Of a DNA stretch of 64,000 nt, positions 7,997 through 15,477 are shown one piece after another. The position numbers and the translations under genes were made by a program. The stretch spans positions 161,392 to 225,391 of the forward strand of contig JBBDRB010000105.1 of NCBI GenBank assembly GCA_040905685.1, given 5' to 3'. Position 1 is the first letter of the stretch, and each line of letters begins with the position of its first letter. The notes beneath the pieces are model-generated. The model was not told the DNA's origin and ran no database searches. It saw nothing but the letters and a program-made list of their open reading frames with translations. This DNA comes from JBBDMU01 sp040905685. Its GTDB lineage: Bacteria > Bacteroidota > Rhodothermia > Balneolales > Natronogracilivirgulaceae.

Positions 7997-8962
7997 ATGG
8001 GTTATGACCTGCTGCACTATTCGTACACGCTACTGCGGCCTTTATACAAACGTACAAGGCTGCACCGTAATGTGATTGAGGAAATAGACAACCCCCGGTT
8101 GCAGAATGCCTATGCGGACTGCCGCAACATAATGCGGACGTATGCAAAAACATTCTATCTGGCCGCCAGGTTTCTGCCGAATCATAAACAAAGAAGTATT
8201 TTTGCCATTTATGCCCAGTGCCGTTATCTGGATAATCTTGTCGATGAGGCGGAAGACCTGGTGCACGACAAGAACCTTAGCGCGGCCGAAGTCGGGCAGG
8301 TTATTTACAGGTACAAACAGGATCTTATCGAAACTTATCAGGGTGGCGGAGCGGACAATCCCTTGCTGCTGTGCATGGCCGATGTGCTGAAATCTCATGA
8401 TATTCCTGTTCAGTTACCTATCGAACTCATTGAAGGGATCTGCACGGACCTGACCAAAAAACGGTATACAACCTTCGAAGAGCTTTATGCGTATTCCTAT
8501 AAGGTGGCATCCACGGTAGGGTTGATGACCAGTGAAGTTTTCGGTTATACATCAAAAAATGCATTGGATCATGCCGTGGAACTCGGCATTGCCATGCAGC
8601 TGACCAATATATTACGGGACCTGGGAGAAGATCTGCGCTACGACCGCATTTATATACCCGAAGAAGACCTGGCGAAGTTTGGCCTTTCCTGTCAAGACCT
8701 GCAGAGGGAAAAGGTCGATAAGCGCTTTCGTGAACTCATGAAATTTCAGATTAGCAGGGCCCGGCTTTACTTTAACCGATCCTTTAAAGGCATTTCCATG
8801 CTATCCGGCGACAGCCGCCTTCCGGTTTATCTGGCCTGGTGCAATTACAGCCGCATTCTGGATCAAATAGAAAAAAACGGATACGAGGTATTCAATCATC
8901 GGGCACGGCTTTCCCTGACGCGAAAAGTAACCATACTGCCGTGGATATGGTGGAATCTGTAG
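7997..8962 (+). CDS. Phytoene/squalene synthase family protein
   Basis: A trans-isoprenyl head-to-head synthase, 321 residues, which would join two prenyl diphosphates (GGPP to phytoene or FPP to a squalene-type product). The first metal-binding motif reads YAQCRYLDNLVDE (Asp79, Asp83, Glu84), with Asn replacing the second Asp of the common DDxVDE. The second motif is NILRDLGED (Asn204, Asp208, Asp212). A purine-rich AAGAAGG lies just before the ATG. No desaturase, cyclase or second synthase is nearby, so carotenoid versus squalene/hopanoid product cannot be decided. It is divergent from the LacI-type gene. Confidence 0.88.
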   Translation: MGYDLLHYSYTLLRPLYKRTRLHRNVIEEIDNPRLQNAYADCRNIMRTYAKTFYLAARFLPNHKQRSIFAIYAQCRYLDNLVDEAEDLVHDKNLSAAEVGQVIYRYKQDLIETYQGGGADNPLLLCMADVLKSHDIPVQLPIELIEGICTDLTKKRYTTFEELYAYSYKVASTVGLMTSEVFGYTSKNALDHAVELGIAMQLTNILRDLGEDLRYDRIYIPEEDLAKFGLSCQDLQREKVDKRFRELMKFQISRARLYFNRSFKGISMLSGDSRLPVYLAWCNYSRILDQIEKNGYEVFNHRARLSLTRKVTILPWIWWNL

Positions 8963-9045
8963 GATGACTTCTAAAGAAAATGGAGGGTTTATATTCTTTG
9001 GTAACAGAGGATTGTTATATTTGTTAAAAAAAGCCGGATATCTTA

Positions 9046-10548
9046 ATGCCAAAAATCAGGAAAGTTCTTATTGCTAACCGGGGAGAGATCGCAGTCAGGG
9101 TGATCCGCACGTGCCGTGATTCGGGAATCCTTACGGTTGCTGTTTATTCGGAAGCCGATGAAACGGCCCCGCATGTGCAGCTGGCAGACGAATCCGCATT
9201 CATAGGCAGGGCTCCGTCTTCGGAAAGTTATCTGAATATCGGGGCGATCATTCAGGCTGCAAAGGAAACCGGCTCGGACGCCATACATCCCGGGTACGGA
9301 TTTTTGAGTGAGAATGCTGAGTTTGCACAAACCTGCATAGACCATCAGATTATATTTATAGGTCCCTCACCGGCCGCAATTGAACTTATGGGTGATAAGA
9401 CCCGTGCAAGAAAAGCGGTGGAAGAAGCAGGTATCCCGACACCGCCGGGTTCACCTGATGCCTTGAATACTTCAGAAGAAGCCGGAAAGGTGGCCGCGGA
9501 AATAGGGTTTCCTGTCCTCATAAAAGCAGCCGCCGGAGGCGGGGGAAAGGGAATGCGCATCGTTCATCGTGCCGAGGAACTGGAAAACAACATCAAGGCG
9601 GCACGGTCGGAAGCTAAAAGTGCATTTGGCGACGACCGGGTATATATCGAAAAATACTTTGAATCTCCACGACACATTGAAGTCCAGATAGTAGCTGATC
9701 ATGAGGGAAAGGTGCTGCATTTTTTTGAAAGGGAATGCTCCATACAAAGAAGGCACCAGAAAGTAATTGAGGAAGCGCCGTGTTCATTTATTACAGCCGG
9801 ACTTCGCAATGAACTGACGGCCGCAGCAGTGGCTGTGGCAAAAACCTGTGCGTATACCAATGCAGGTACCGTAGAGTTTTTGGTGGATCGGGATAACAGA
9901 TTCTATTTTCTGGAAGTCAATACCCGCCTTCAGGTTGAGCACCCCGTTACCGAAATGGTTACCGGTCACGATCTGGTGGCCCTTCAGCTGCAGATAGCGG
10001 CGGAGAAACCGCTCGAAATACGACAGGACGATATCAACGTGTCAGGCCATGCTATTGAATGCCGGATATCGGCCGAAGATCCGGCCGAGAATTTCATGCC
10101 CAGTACCGGAAATGTGACCACACATATCATTCCATCCGGTCCCGGCATCCGGGTAGACGCCGGGGTGAGGGAGGGCCAGGATGTCGGGATCCATTATGAC
10201 CCCCTTATTTCCAAATTGATAGCAGCCGGCCGGGACAGGAGGCAGGCCATCAGCCGCATGAAAGGGGCCTTGTCTGAGTATCAGATAGCCGGTTTAAAAA
10301 CAACAATCCCTTTTTGCCGAACGGTGATGGACCATCCTGTTTTTGTGGAAGCCCGATACGATACGCACTTCATAAGCAAGTATTTTAATCCTGAGGCAAT
10401 GGGTCCGGAAGATGAGAGTATGAATGAAACGGCGGCTATTTGTGCGGCTTTGCTGGTTCACGGTTATGAAGAAAGCAGGGAGCCCGATTCCGAAAGCGTT
10501 GTGACCGGCAAAGGCTGGTGGACCAAAAGAATGAAAACAAATAAATAA
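9046..10548 (+). CDS. Biotin carboxylase subunit of an acyl-CoA (acetyl/propionyl-CoA) carboxylase
   Basis: ATP-grasp enzyme that carboxylates a biotinyl carrier. Sequence features are LIANRGEIAVRVIRTC at the N-terminus, the glycine-rich KAAAGGGGKGM loop, and the catalytic NTRLQVEHPVTE block. At 500 residues it is about 50 longer than the accBC-type copy at 20687-22030, and the extra C-terminal tail carries no AMKM biotinylation site. This is the size of the stand-alone subunit found in propionyl- or acyl-CoA carboxylases, which use a separate biotinyl protein and carboxyltransferase; neither is in the window. Five bases separate it from murQ. Confidence 0.88.
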   Translation: MPKIRKVLIANRGEIAVRVIRTCRDSGILTVAVYSEADETAPHVQLADESAFIGRAPSSESYLNIGAIIQAAKETGSDAIHPGYGFLSENAEFAQTCIDHQIIFIGPSPAAIELMGDKTRARKAVEEAGIPTPPGSPDALNTSEEAGKVAAEIGFPVLIKAAAGGGGKGMRIVHRAEELENNIKAARSEAKSAFGDDRVYIEKYFESPRHIEVQIVADHEGKVLHFFERECSIQRRHQKVIEEAPCSFITAGLRNELTAAAVAVAKTCAYTNAGTVEFLVDRDNRFYFLEVNTRLQVEHPVTEMVTGHDLVALQLQIAAEKPLEIRQDDINVSGHAIECRISAEDPAENFMPSTGNVTTHIIPSGPGIRVDAGVREGQDVGIHYDPLISKLIAAGRDRRQAISRMKGALSEYQIAGLKTTIPFCRTVMDHPVFVEARYDTHFISKYFNPEAMGPEDESMNETAAICAALLVHGYEESREPDSESVVTGKGWWTKRMKTNK

Positions 10549-10553
10549 AGCCA

Positions 10554-11486
10554 TTGAATACGTACAATAATTCCCTGTTTAATGAACTGAAGCGCCTGGA
10601 TACGGAGCAGCGAAATCCCGAATCCATGCATATTGATATGGCCGGCTCACGGGAAATAGTTCAGGTAATGAACCGGCAGGATCAGCAGGTAGCCTCCTGC
10701 GTGGCCTTGAGACTGGATGCCATTGCCGAAGCCATTGATCTGGCCGGCCGTGCATTTAAAAAAGATGGGCGGCTTTTATATGCCGGCGCAGGAACCAGCG
10801 GACGATTAGGGGTACTCGATGCCTCGGAATGCCCGCCGACGTTCGGTACGGATCCGTCACAGGTCGTAGGGTTAATGGCCGGAGGCCGGGAGGCCATGTT
10901 CCAGTCCAAAGAAGGAGCAGAAGATGACCCTGGAAACGGGATCCGGGATGTGGGCCGGATGAGTGTGACAGACCGGGATGTGGTTTGCGGTCTGGCAGCC
11001 AGCGGTAGAACGCCGTACGTTCACGGAGCCCTTGCTGAGGCCCGCAAAAGAGGGGCCGGCACTATTATGGTCTGCTGCGTCAGTGAAAGCCAGGTACATG
11101 TCGATGTTGACGTAGACGTTATGATCGATATTCCTGTGGGACCTGAGGTTATTATGGGCAGCACACGGCTTAAAAGCGGCACCGCGCAAAAAATGGTATG
11201 CAATATGATTACCACCGGGGCCATGATACGGATGGGCAAAGTCTACGAAAACGTTATGGTTGATCTTGCGCTTTCCAATGAGAAGCTCGTTGAGCGTGCC
11301 CGCCGCATAGTTATGATGCTCACCGATGTCGATTACCCGGAGGCTTCGGATCTGCTCAAGCAGGCTGACGGCCATGTTAAAGTAGCGTTGGTTATGAAAC
11401 TGGGAAATATGGACAAAGAAAATGCGGTCAAAAAACTGGAAGCCCATGATGGTTTTATCAGAGCGGTTCTGCTAAATTTGGAATAG
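10554..11486 (+). CDS. murQ: N-acetylmuramic acid 6-phosphate etherase
   Basis: Cleaves the lactyl ether of MurNAc-6-phosphate to give GlcNAc-6-phosphate in peptidoglycan recycling. The 310-residue protein has the family start TEQRNPES.HID, then a SIS domain with GAGTSGRLGVLDASECPPTF, where Glu92 matches the catalytic Glu of E. coli MurQ. The start is TTG at 10554; an in-frame stop lies 12 bases upstream and no ATG precedes the conserved region. No PTS transporter or MurNAc kinase (AnmK) is adjacent. Other recycling and peptidoglycan functions in the window are not in this operon. Confidence 0.94.
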   Translation: MNTYNNSLFNELKRLDTEQRNPESMHIDMAGSREIVQVMNRQDQQVASCVALRLDAIAEAIDLAGRAFKKDGRLLYAGAGTSGRLGVLDASECPPTFGTDPSQVVGLMAGGREAMFQSKEGAEDDPGNGIRDVGRMSVTDRDVVCGLAASGRTPYVHGALAEARKRGAGTIMVCCVSESQVHVDVDVDVMIDIPVGPEVIMGSTRLKSGTAQKMVCNMITTGAMIRMGKVYENVMVDLALSNEKLVERARRIVMMLTDVDYPEASDLLKQADGHVKVALVMKLGNMDKENAVKKLEAHDGFIRAVLLNLE

Positions 11487-11522
11487 CTATAGTTAACGAT
11501 TTATATACAGAACCCAGATGAT

Positions 11523-12281
11523 TTGAATACCCTTATAAATTTATTTTTATGGCTGGCTTATGGAATCTCTTTGGTAATAGCCCTGCCCCCGGTTTTCTTA
11601 GCCTGGATTGCCGGTTACCGTGCCGATCCACACCGGATATGGCCCAACCGGATATTTATGTTTTTTGGACAGAACTTTACCCGCCTTAACCCCTTTTGGG
11701 ATAAAAAGATCTCAGGCCTGGATAAAGTGGATTTAAGCCGGCCAACCATATTTGTCGGCAACCATCAAAGTTTCATGGATATGCCCCTGCTGGGCGGATT
11801 ACCCTTCAAGATGAAATGGGTTTCGAAAATTGAGCTGTTCAGGGTGCCCGTGGTGGGATGGCATCTGAGAATGGCCGGTCATATCAGCGTAGACCGCGGA
11901 CAGAAGGGCGCCATTCAGTCATTACAGAATATTCAGCCTTATATGGAAGCCGGCGTGCCTGTGATGATGTTCCCCGAGGGAACACGATCCCGGAAGGGTG
12001 ATCTTAAGCCTTTTAAAAACGGGGCTTTTATAGTGGCCAAAGAACATAATTACTGTATACAACCCATCGTTATACAGGGTACATACAATATATTACCCCC
12101 GGGGGAATGGCTGGCAAAGTGGAAGGGCAAGGTTTTCGTTTCCATACTTGATCCTGTAAATCCGTCTGATTTCAATAGCATGGAAGAACTTCGGGATCAT
12201 ACCTATCATTGTTTTAAGACCGAATTAAACCGATTAAAGCAATTAATGAATGCAGAAAAAAATAAGAATATCAGCAAATAG
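11523..12281 (+). CDS. 1-acyl-sn-glycerol-3-phosphate acyltransferase (PlsC family)
   Basis: Membrane acyltransferase that adds the second acyl chain to lysophosphatidic acid. An N-terminal hydrophobic segment (residues 3-30) precedes the PlsC domain. The NHxxxxD catalytic motif is NHQSFMD (His81, Asp86) and the glycerol-phosphate motif is FPEGTRSR (150-157). The 252-residue length is typical. The start appears to be TTG, since the nearby ATG at 11518 is out of frame and stops at once. It follows murQ by 36 bases and may belong to the same transcript. Confidence 0.88.
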   Translation: MNTLINLFLWLAYGISLVIALPPVFLAWIAGYRADPHRIWPNRIFMFFGQNFTRLNPFWDKKISGLDKVDLSRPTIFVGNHQSFMDMPLLGGLPFKMKWVSKIELFRVPVVGWHLRMAGHISVDRGQKGAIQSLQNIQPYMEAGVPVMMFPEGTRSRKGDLKPFKNGAFIVAKEHNYCIQPIVIQGTYNILPPGEWLAKWKGKVFVSILDPVNPSDFNSMEELRDHTYHCFKTELNRLKQLMNAEKNKNISK

Positions 12282-12329
12282 CGCAAGCCGGATCAAAGCG
12301 TGTGGGCGTATTGGTATTTTTCAGTTGCG

Positions 12330-13016
12330 ATGAAACGAAAAAGAGCCGACAATCTAACGCGGGAAAAGGAATACAGAATAACGTTCGGGTTCAGTCTGGT
12401 GGCGTCCCAGCTGATCTTTATTCTGCTGTTCAGTTTCTGGCCTGAGTTTCAAATCCGCAATCCCGTTTTTAACGATGAAGCACTACATGAATTTGACCTT
12501 GATATGATCAACATCACCCGACAGCCGGTTCAGAACCCGCCGTCTCCGCCGTCGCCCGACAGGCCGGTCTCACGGCCGGATGATTATATCGTAGATGATG
12601 AGATTGATCTGAAGGATTACACCGATACCACTCAACCCGGTTACGGGTTACACAATCTGCCTGAGGCGGAAGACGACCGTTATGCCGTTCATGATAACCC
12701 CGAACACGCCCCCAGCGTTACCCGTATTGTGGAGCCCATGGTACCGGCCGAGGCCCGGCAGGCTAATATTCATGCCGAGGTTATGGTTAGCTTTCTGATT
12801 GACCGGCAAGGCGGGGTAGAGGAGGTTTCCATAGCGGAGATTAAATTATGGGATGGAGATGAATTTCAGGTTGTCGTGAGCATTGGCTACGGCCTGATCG
12901 AGGCCACCCTGAACGCAGCCCTGAAATGGCGCTTTCGTCCGGCAGAAGATAACGGAATAAAAGTGAGGGCGGTCTCCAGGCATATGTTTACCTTTGGAAC
13001 ACGCAATCAAAAATAA
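12330..13016 (+). CDS. TonB-like energy transducer protein
   Basis: A 228-residue inner-membrane protein with TonB architecture. One transmembrane helix lies near residues 20-40, followed by a Pro-rich periplasmic stretch (QNPPSPPSPDRP) and an acidic spacer. The C-terminal TonB-type domain shows VSFLIDRQGGVEEV and NAALKWRFRPA, the usual V.F.I...G.V and A...W.F.PA pattern. The ATG at 12330 was preferred to an upstream GTG at 12300 because it leaves the usual short basic N-terminus. ExbB and ExbD are not nearby, so it may serve a remote system or act structurally. Confidence 0.8.
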   Translation: MKRKRADNLTREKEYRITFGFSLVASQLIFILLFSFWPEFQIRNPVFNDEALHEFDLDMINITRQPVQNPPSPPSPDRPVSRPDDYIVDDEIDLKDYTDTTQPGYGLHNLPEAEDDRYAVHDNPEHAPSVTRIVEPMVPAEARQANIHAEVMVSFLIDRQGGVEEVSIAEIKLWDGDEFQVVVSIGYGLIEATLNAALKWRFRPAEDNGIKVRAVSRHMFTFGTRNQK

Positions 13017-13018
13017 CA

Positions 13019-13047
13019 TTGATAAGTTTAAATTAACAACGTAGTTT
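13019..13047 (+). promoter_or_regulatory. Probable promoter of tRNA-Ser(GGA)
   Basis: TTGATA (13019-13024) and TAGTTT (13042-13047) are separated by exactly 17 bases. Transcription would start near 13055, about 25 bases before the tRNA. The other serine tRNA in the window has a promoter of the same form. Confidence 0.5.
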
Positions 13048-13079
13048 AGCATGCCGTTTTCAAGCAGTTGGTTTTAAAC

Positions 13080-13164
13080 GGAGAGATGCCGGAGCGGTCG
13101 AACGGGCTCGCCTGGAAAGCGAGTGTGCCTACGGGTACCGGGGGTTCGAATCCCTCTCTCTCCG
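13080..13164 (+). tRNA. tRNA-Ser (anticodon GGA)
   Basis: An 85-base type II tRNA with a long variable arm. The acceptor stem GGAGAGA pairs with TCTCTCC and the discriminator is G. The anticodon stem CTCGC/GCGAG holds the loop CTGGAAA, giving anticodon GGA, which reads UCC and UCU. The T arm GGGGG-TTCGAAT-CCCTC has one G-T pair. The 3' CCA is not encoded. Confidence 0.95.
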
Positions 13165-13190
13165 CAATAAAAGCTAATAAAGCGTGATTC

Positions 13191-13262
13191 AGTCGGATCC
13201 TGTAACATATGTTTTTGTGATTAAGTCGGAATTTATCCCTAGTTTATTTAAATATTCCGACT
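13191..13262. repeat. AGTCGGA repeat cluster with 9-base inverted repeat
   Basis: AGTCGGA occurs at 13191-13197 and again at 13224-13230, and its complement TCCGACT at 13256-13262. The second and third copies form a perfect 9-base inverted repeat (AGTCGGAAT at 13224-13232, ATTCCGACT at 13254-13262) around a 21-base AT-rich loop. It fills the gap between tRNA-Ser and mltG. No T-run follows, so a simple terminator is unlikely; an operator or a leader hairpin for mltG is possible. Confidence 0.6.
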
Positions 13263-13286
13263 GAAACTGATGGTGATTTGCTAAAA

Positions 13287-14369
13287 ATGCCCGAAAATTT
13301 ACTGCATCTTTCAAAACGTGAAGTCGCATTCGGGGCAGGCCTTTTTTTGCTGGCCTTTGTCTTGGTTTTCAGCGTGCGCCACTACAGGATTCATCATTCC
13401 GAAGCGGTCATCAGCGAAACGATGCAGGTATTGATGCTGCACGAACCGGCCTCGCTGTCCGAACTGCCCGCATTGCTGGATTCGCTGGATATCGAGTATG
13501 AAAAAGATCATTTGCAGTGGACCGGACGGATCTTCAACTGGACGGAGCTTGCTGAAGGCCGATATGAGATCAGCGGCGGTTACTCCAACAAAAACTTTTT
13601 GATGCGAATGGTTTTTGGCTATCAGGATCCGCTTAATGTAATGATCCCGTCCGGCACTACCGAAAGTTCTTTTATCCAAAGGGTCTCCAGTCAAATGCGC
13701 TTTCAGGAAGATGACCTTGAAGCGACCATGAAAGACTCAACAGTGTTGTCAAAACTGGGTGTGGAAGAAGTGAATCTGTTCGGACGCATGCTTCCGAATA
13801 CCTATCAGTTGTACTGGACCGATACGCCTGAGCAGTTCCTGAGCCGGATGTTGTCCGAGTTTGAGCGAGCCGTTATCACCCCGCATAGCGAACGCATCGG
13901 TGAACTTGATAAAACCGTGGATGAAATCGTGACCCTGGCCTCCATTATCGAATGGGAAGCCAATATAGAAGATGAAAAGCCGGTTGTGAGCGGTTTATAC
14001 TGGAACCGTCTGCATCAGAACTGGAGGCTGCAGGCGGACCCGACGGTCAATTATGCCATCGGGGAACGAAGCCGGCTGTTATATTCCGATTACCGGATTG
14101 ATCATCCCTATAATACCTACCGGATCCATGGCCTTCCGCCCGGACCCATTACCAATCCCGCCTACAGTTCGATTAACGCGGTTCTGTATCCGGAAGAACA
14201 TGATTACATGTTTATGGTGGCATCACCCGAAGGCGGGCATGTATTCACGCGGACTTTTAATGAGCACCGGCAAAAAAGCAGGGAATGGACGACCTGGCTT
14301 CGGGAGCAGCGGCGGACCAGAGAACTCAGGGAAGCTGAGGCCTCTTTGGATGCCGAGGCAGCCAACTGA
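13287..14369 (+). CDS. mltG: Endolytic peptidoglycan transglycosylase MltG
   Basis: Inner-membrane lytic transglycosylase that cuts nascent glycan strands and limits their length. One N-terminal transmembrane helix (about residues 11-30) is followed by the YceG domain. The conserved block ASIIE.E (catalytic Glu near residue 222), the substrate region LQADPTVNYA and the closing GLPPGPI.NP block are all present. The ATG at 13287 gives 360 residues; a TTG three codons upstream is an alternative. An inverted repeat lies just before the start. The methyltransferase gene begins one base after its stop. Confidence 0.93.
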   Translation: MPENLLHLSKREVAFGAGLFLLAFVLVFSVRHYRIHHSEAVISETMQVLMLHEPASLSELPALLDSLDIEYEKDHLQWTGRIFNWTELAEGRYEISGGYSNKNFLMRMVFGYQDPLNVMIPSGTTESSFIQRVSSQMRFQEDDLEATMKDSTVLSKLGVEEVNLFGRMLPNTYQLYWTDTPEQFLSRMLSEFERAVITPHSERIGELDKTVDEIVTLASIIEWEANIEDEKPVVSGLYWNRLHQNWRLQADPTVNYAIGERSRLLYSDYRIDHPYNTYRIHGLPPGPITNPAYSSINAVLYPEEHDYMFMVASPEGGHVFTRTFNEHRQKSREWTTWLREQRRTRELREAEASLDAEAAN

Positions 14370-14370
14370 T

Positions 14371-15063
14371 ATGGGCACTCGTCGAAAAGGGTTGTTGTTT
14401 GACCCCCGCTATATGCAGAAGCAGGCTGAAAAGGGGGTTTATTATTCCCCTGAAGACGCCTTTCAGCATATCTATAAAACAAATCACTGGAAGGGTCCCG
14501 AATCCATTTCCGGAAGGGGTTCGGGACAGGATGAAACCCGGGAGCTTCAGTCTGAATTGCCGGGGCTTTTAAAAAAACTGGGAGTGCGGAAACTGCTTGA
14601 TGCACCCTGCGGGGAGTTTGGGTGGATGGGTAAGGTGGCGATGCCCGGCATAGCGTATACCGGAGCCGACATTGTGCCGGAACTGGTATCGTTTAACCAG
14701 CAGAACGTTTCCGGTAAAGACAGATGTTTTATAAATCTGGACATAACCCGGGACAGCCTCCCTGTTGCCGATCTGCTGTTTTGCCGCGACTGTCTTGTTC
14801 ATCTATGTTTCGGCGACATACAAAACTTCTTTCACAATCTGAAGGAAAGCAGCATTACATATGTAATGACGACGACTTTCACGGATTGCCACAGCAACGA
14901 AGATATTGTAACCGGTGACTGGCGTATATTAAATCTGGAGATGAACCCTTTCAATTTGCCCCCACCCGCTATGCTGATCAATGAGCGATGCACGGAAGGG
15001 GACGGAAAGTTTAAAGATAAATGCATGGGGCTATGGCGGGTAGAGGATATACCCCGGTTTTAG
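14371..15063 (+). CDS. Class I SAM-dependent methyltransferase of unknown substrate
   Basis: A 230-residue protein with a Rossmann methyltransferase core. Motif I is LLDAPCGEFGWM, an acidic residue follows strand 2 (YTGADIV), and a post-motif block reads LLFCRDCLVHL. The ATG at 14371 is 2 bases after the mltG stop codon, and the frame continues upstream through mltG only as an overlapping reading frame. The gene overlaps the stop of the convergent CoA-binding gene by 4 bases. The substrate is unknown. Close coupling to mltG hints at, but does not show, an envelope role. Confidence 0.8.
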   Translation: MGTRRKGLLFDPRYMQKQAEKGVYYSPEDAFQHIYKTNHWKGPESISGRGSGQDETRELQSELPGLLKKLGVRKLLDAPCGEFGWMGKVAMPGIAYTGADIVPELVSFNQQNVSGKDRCFINLDITRDSLPVADLLFCRDCLVHLCFGDIQNFFHNLKESSITYVMTTTFTDCHSNEDIVTGDWRILNLEMNPFNLPPPAMLINERCTEGDGKFKDKCMGLWRVEDIPRF

Positions 15064-15473
15064 CCAACATTTTTTGCATATTCAACGGCTATGCAGTGAT
15101 TCCTTACATAGGGAAGGTCATGCTCGAGGGCCAGATCCTCTGCTTCGGGAGACGAGACATCCAGCTGGGTCCAGATAACGGGCTTCTGACCGGACTTTTC
15201 GCTCCAGTCGGCAATGGAGCGCACCATTTGTCCGGTATAGGCTTTGTTCCGGAAGATAACAACGATATCAACCTTAATATCACCGGGCACGGATCGCATA
15301 TCGTCGTAGCATTTTTCCCCCAGGATCTCCTCATAATTGGGGTTTACAGGCATGATGGCATAGCCGCTGGACTTCAGTTTTGCGGCTATGCCATAACTGG
15401 TCCTGTTGGGTTCGGCCGAGCAGCCGATGATGACGATATTCCTGGCGGCGGTAAGTAGCTTCCGGAAATCCAT
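15060..15473 (-). CDS. CoA-binding (YccU-like) protein
   Basis: A 137-residue single-domain protein with a Rossmann fold of the CoA-binding family. It shows NIVIIGCSAEPNR...SYGIAAKL, VNPNYEEILGEKCY and VIWTQLDV, the pattern of succinyl-CoA-synthetase-type CoA-binding domains. Members of this family have no settled function. The ATG at 15473 lies 4 bases after the stop of the LpoA-like gene and gives the usual N-terminus; the frame extends further upstream only into that gene. Confidence 0.82.
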   Translation of the reverse strand: MDFRKLLTAARNIVIIGCSAEPNRTSYGIAAKLKSSGYAIMPVNPNYEEILGEKCYDDMRSVPGDIKVDIVVIFRNKAYTGQMVRSIADWSEKSGQKPVIWTQLDVSSPEAEDLALEHDLPYVRNHCIAVEYAKNVG

Positions 15474-15477
15474 AGAT

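Noticed and set aside
13224..13262. Inverted repeat as a Rho-independent terminator
   Set aside because: The stem is followed by GAAACTG with no T-run on either strand, and the loop is 21 bases.
13165..13277. Integrase attachment site at the tRNA-Ser 3' end
   Set aside because: No integrase, no duplicated tRNA 3' segment and no mobile genes follow; the repeats there do not match the tRNA.
14053..14370. Upstream extension of the methyltransferase frame
   Set aside because: The frame runs through mltG out of phase; conserved methyltransferase sequence begins only after 14371.
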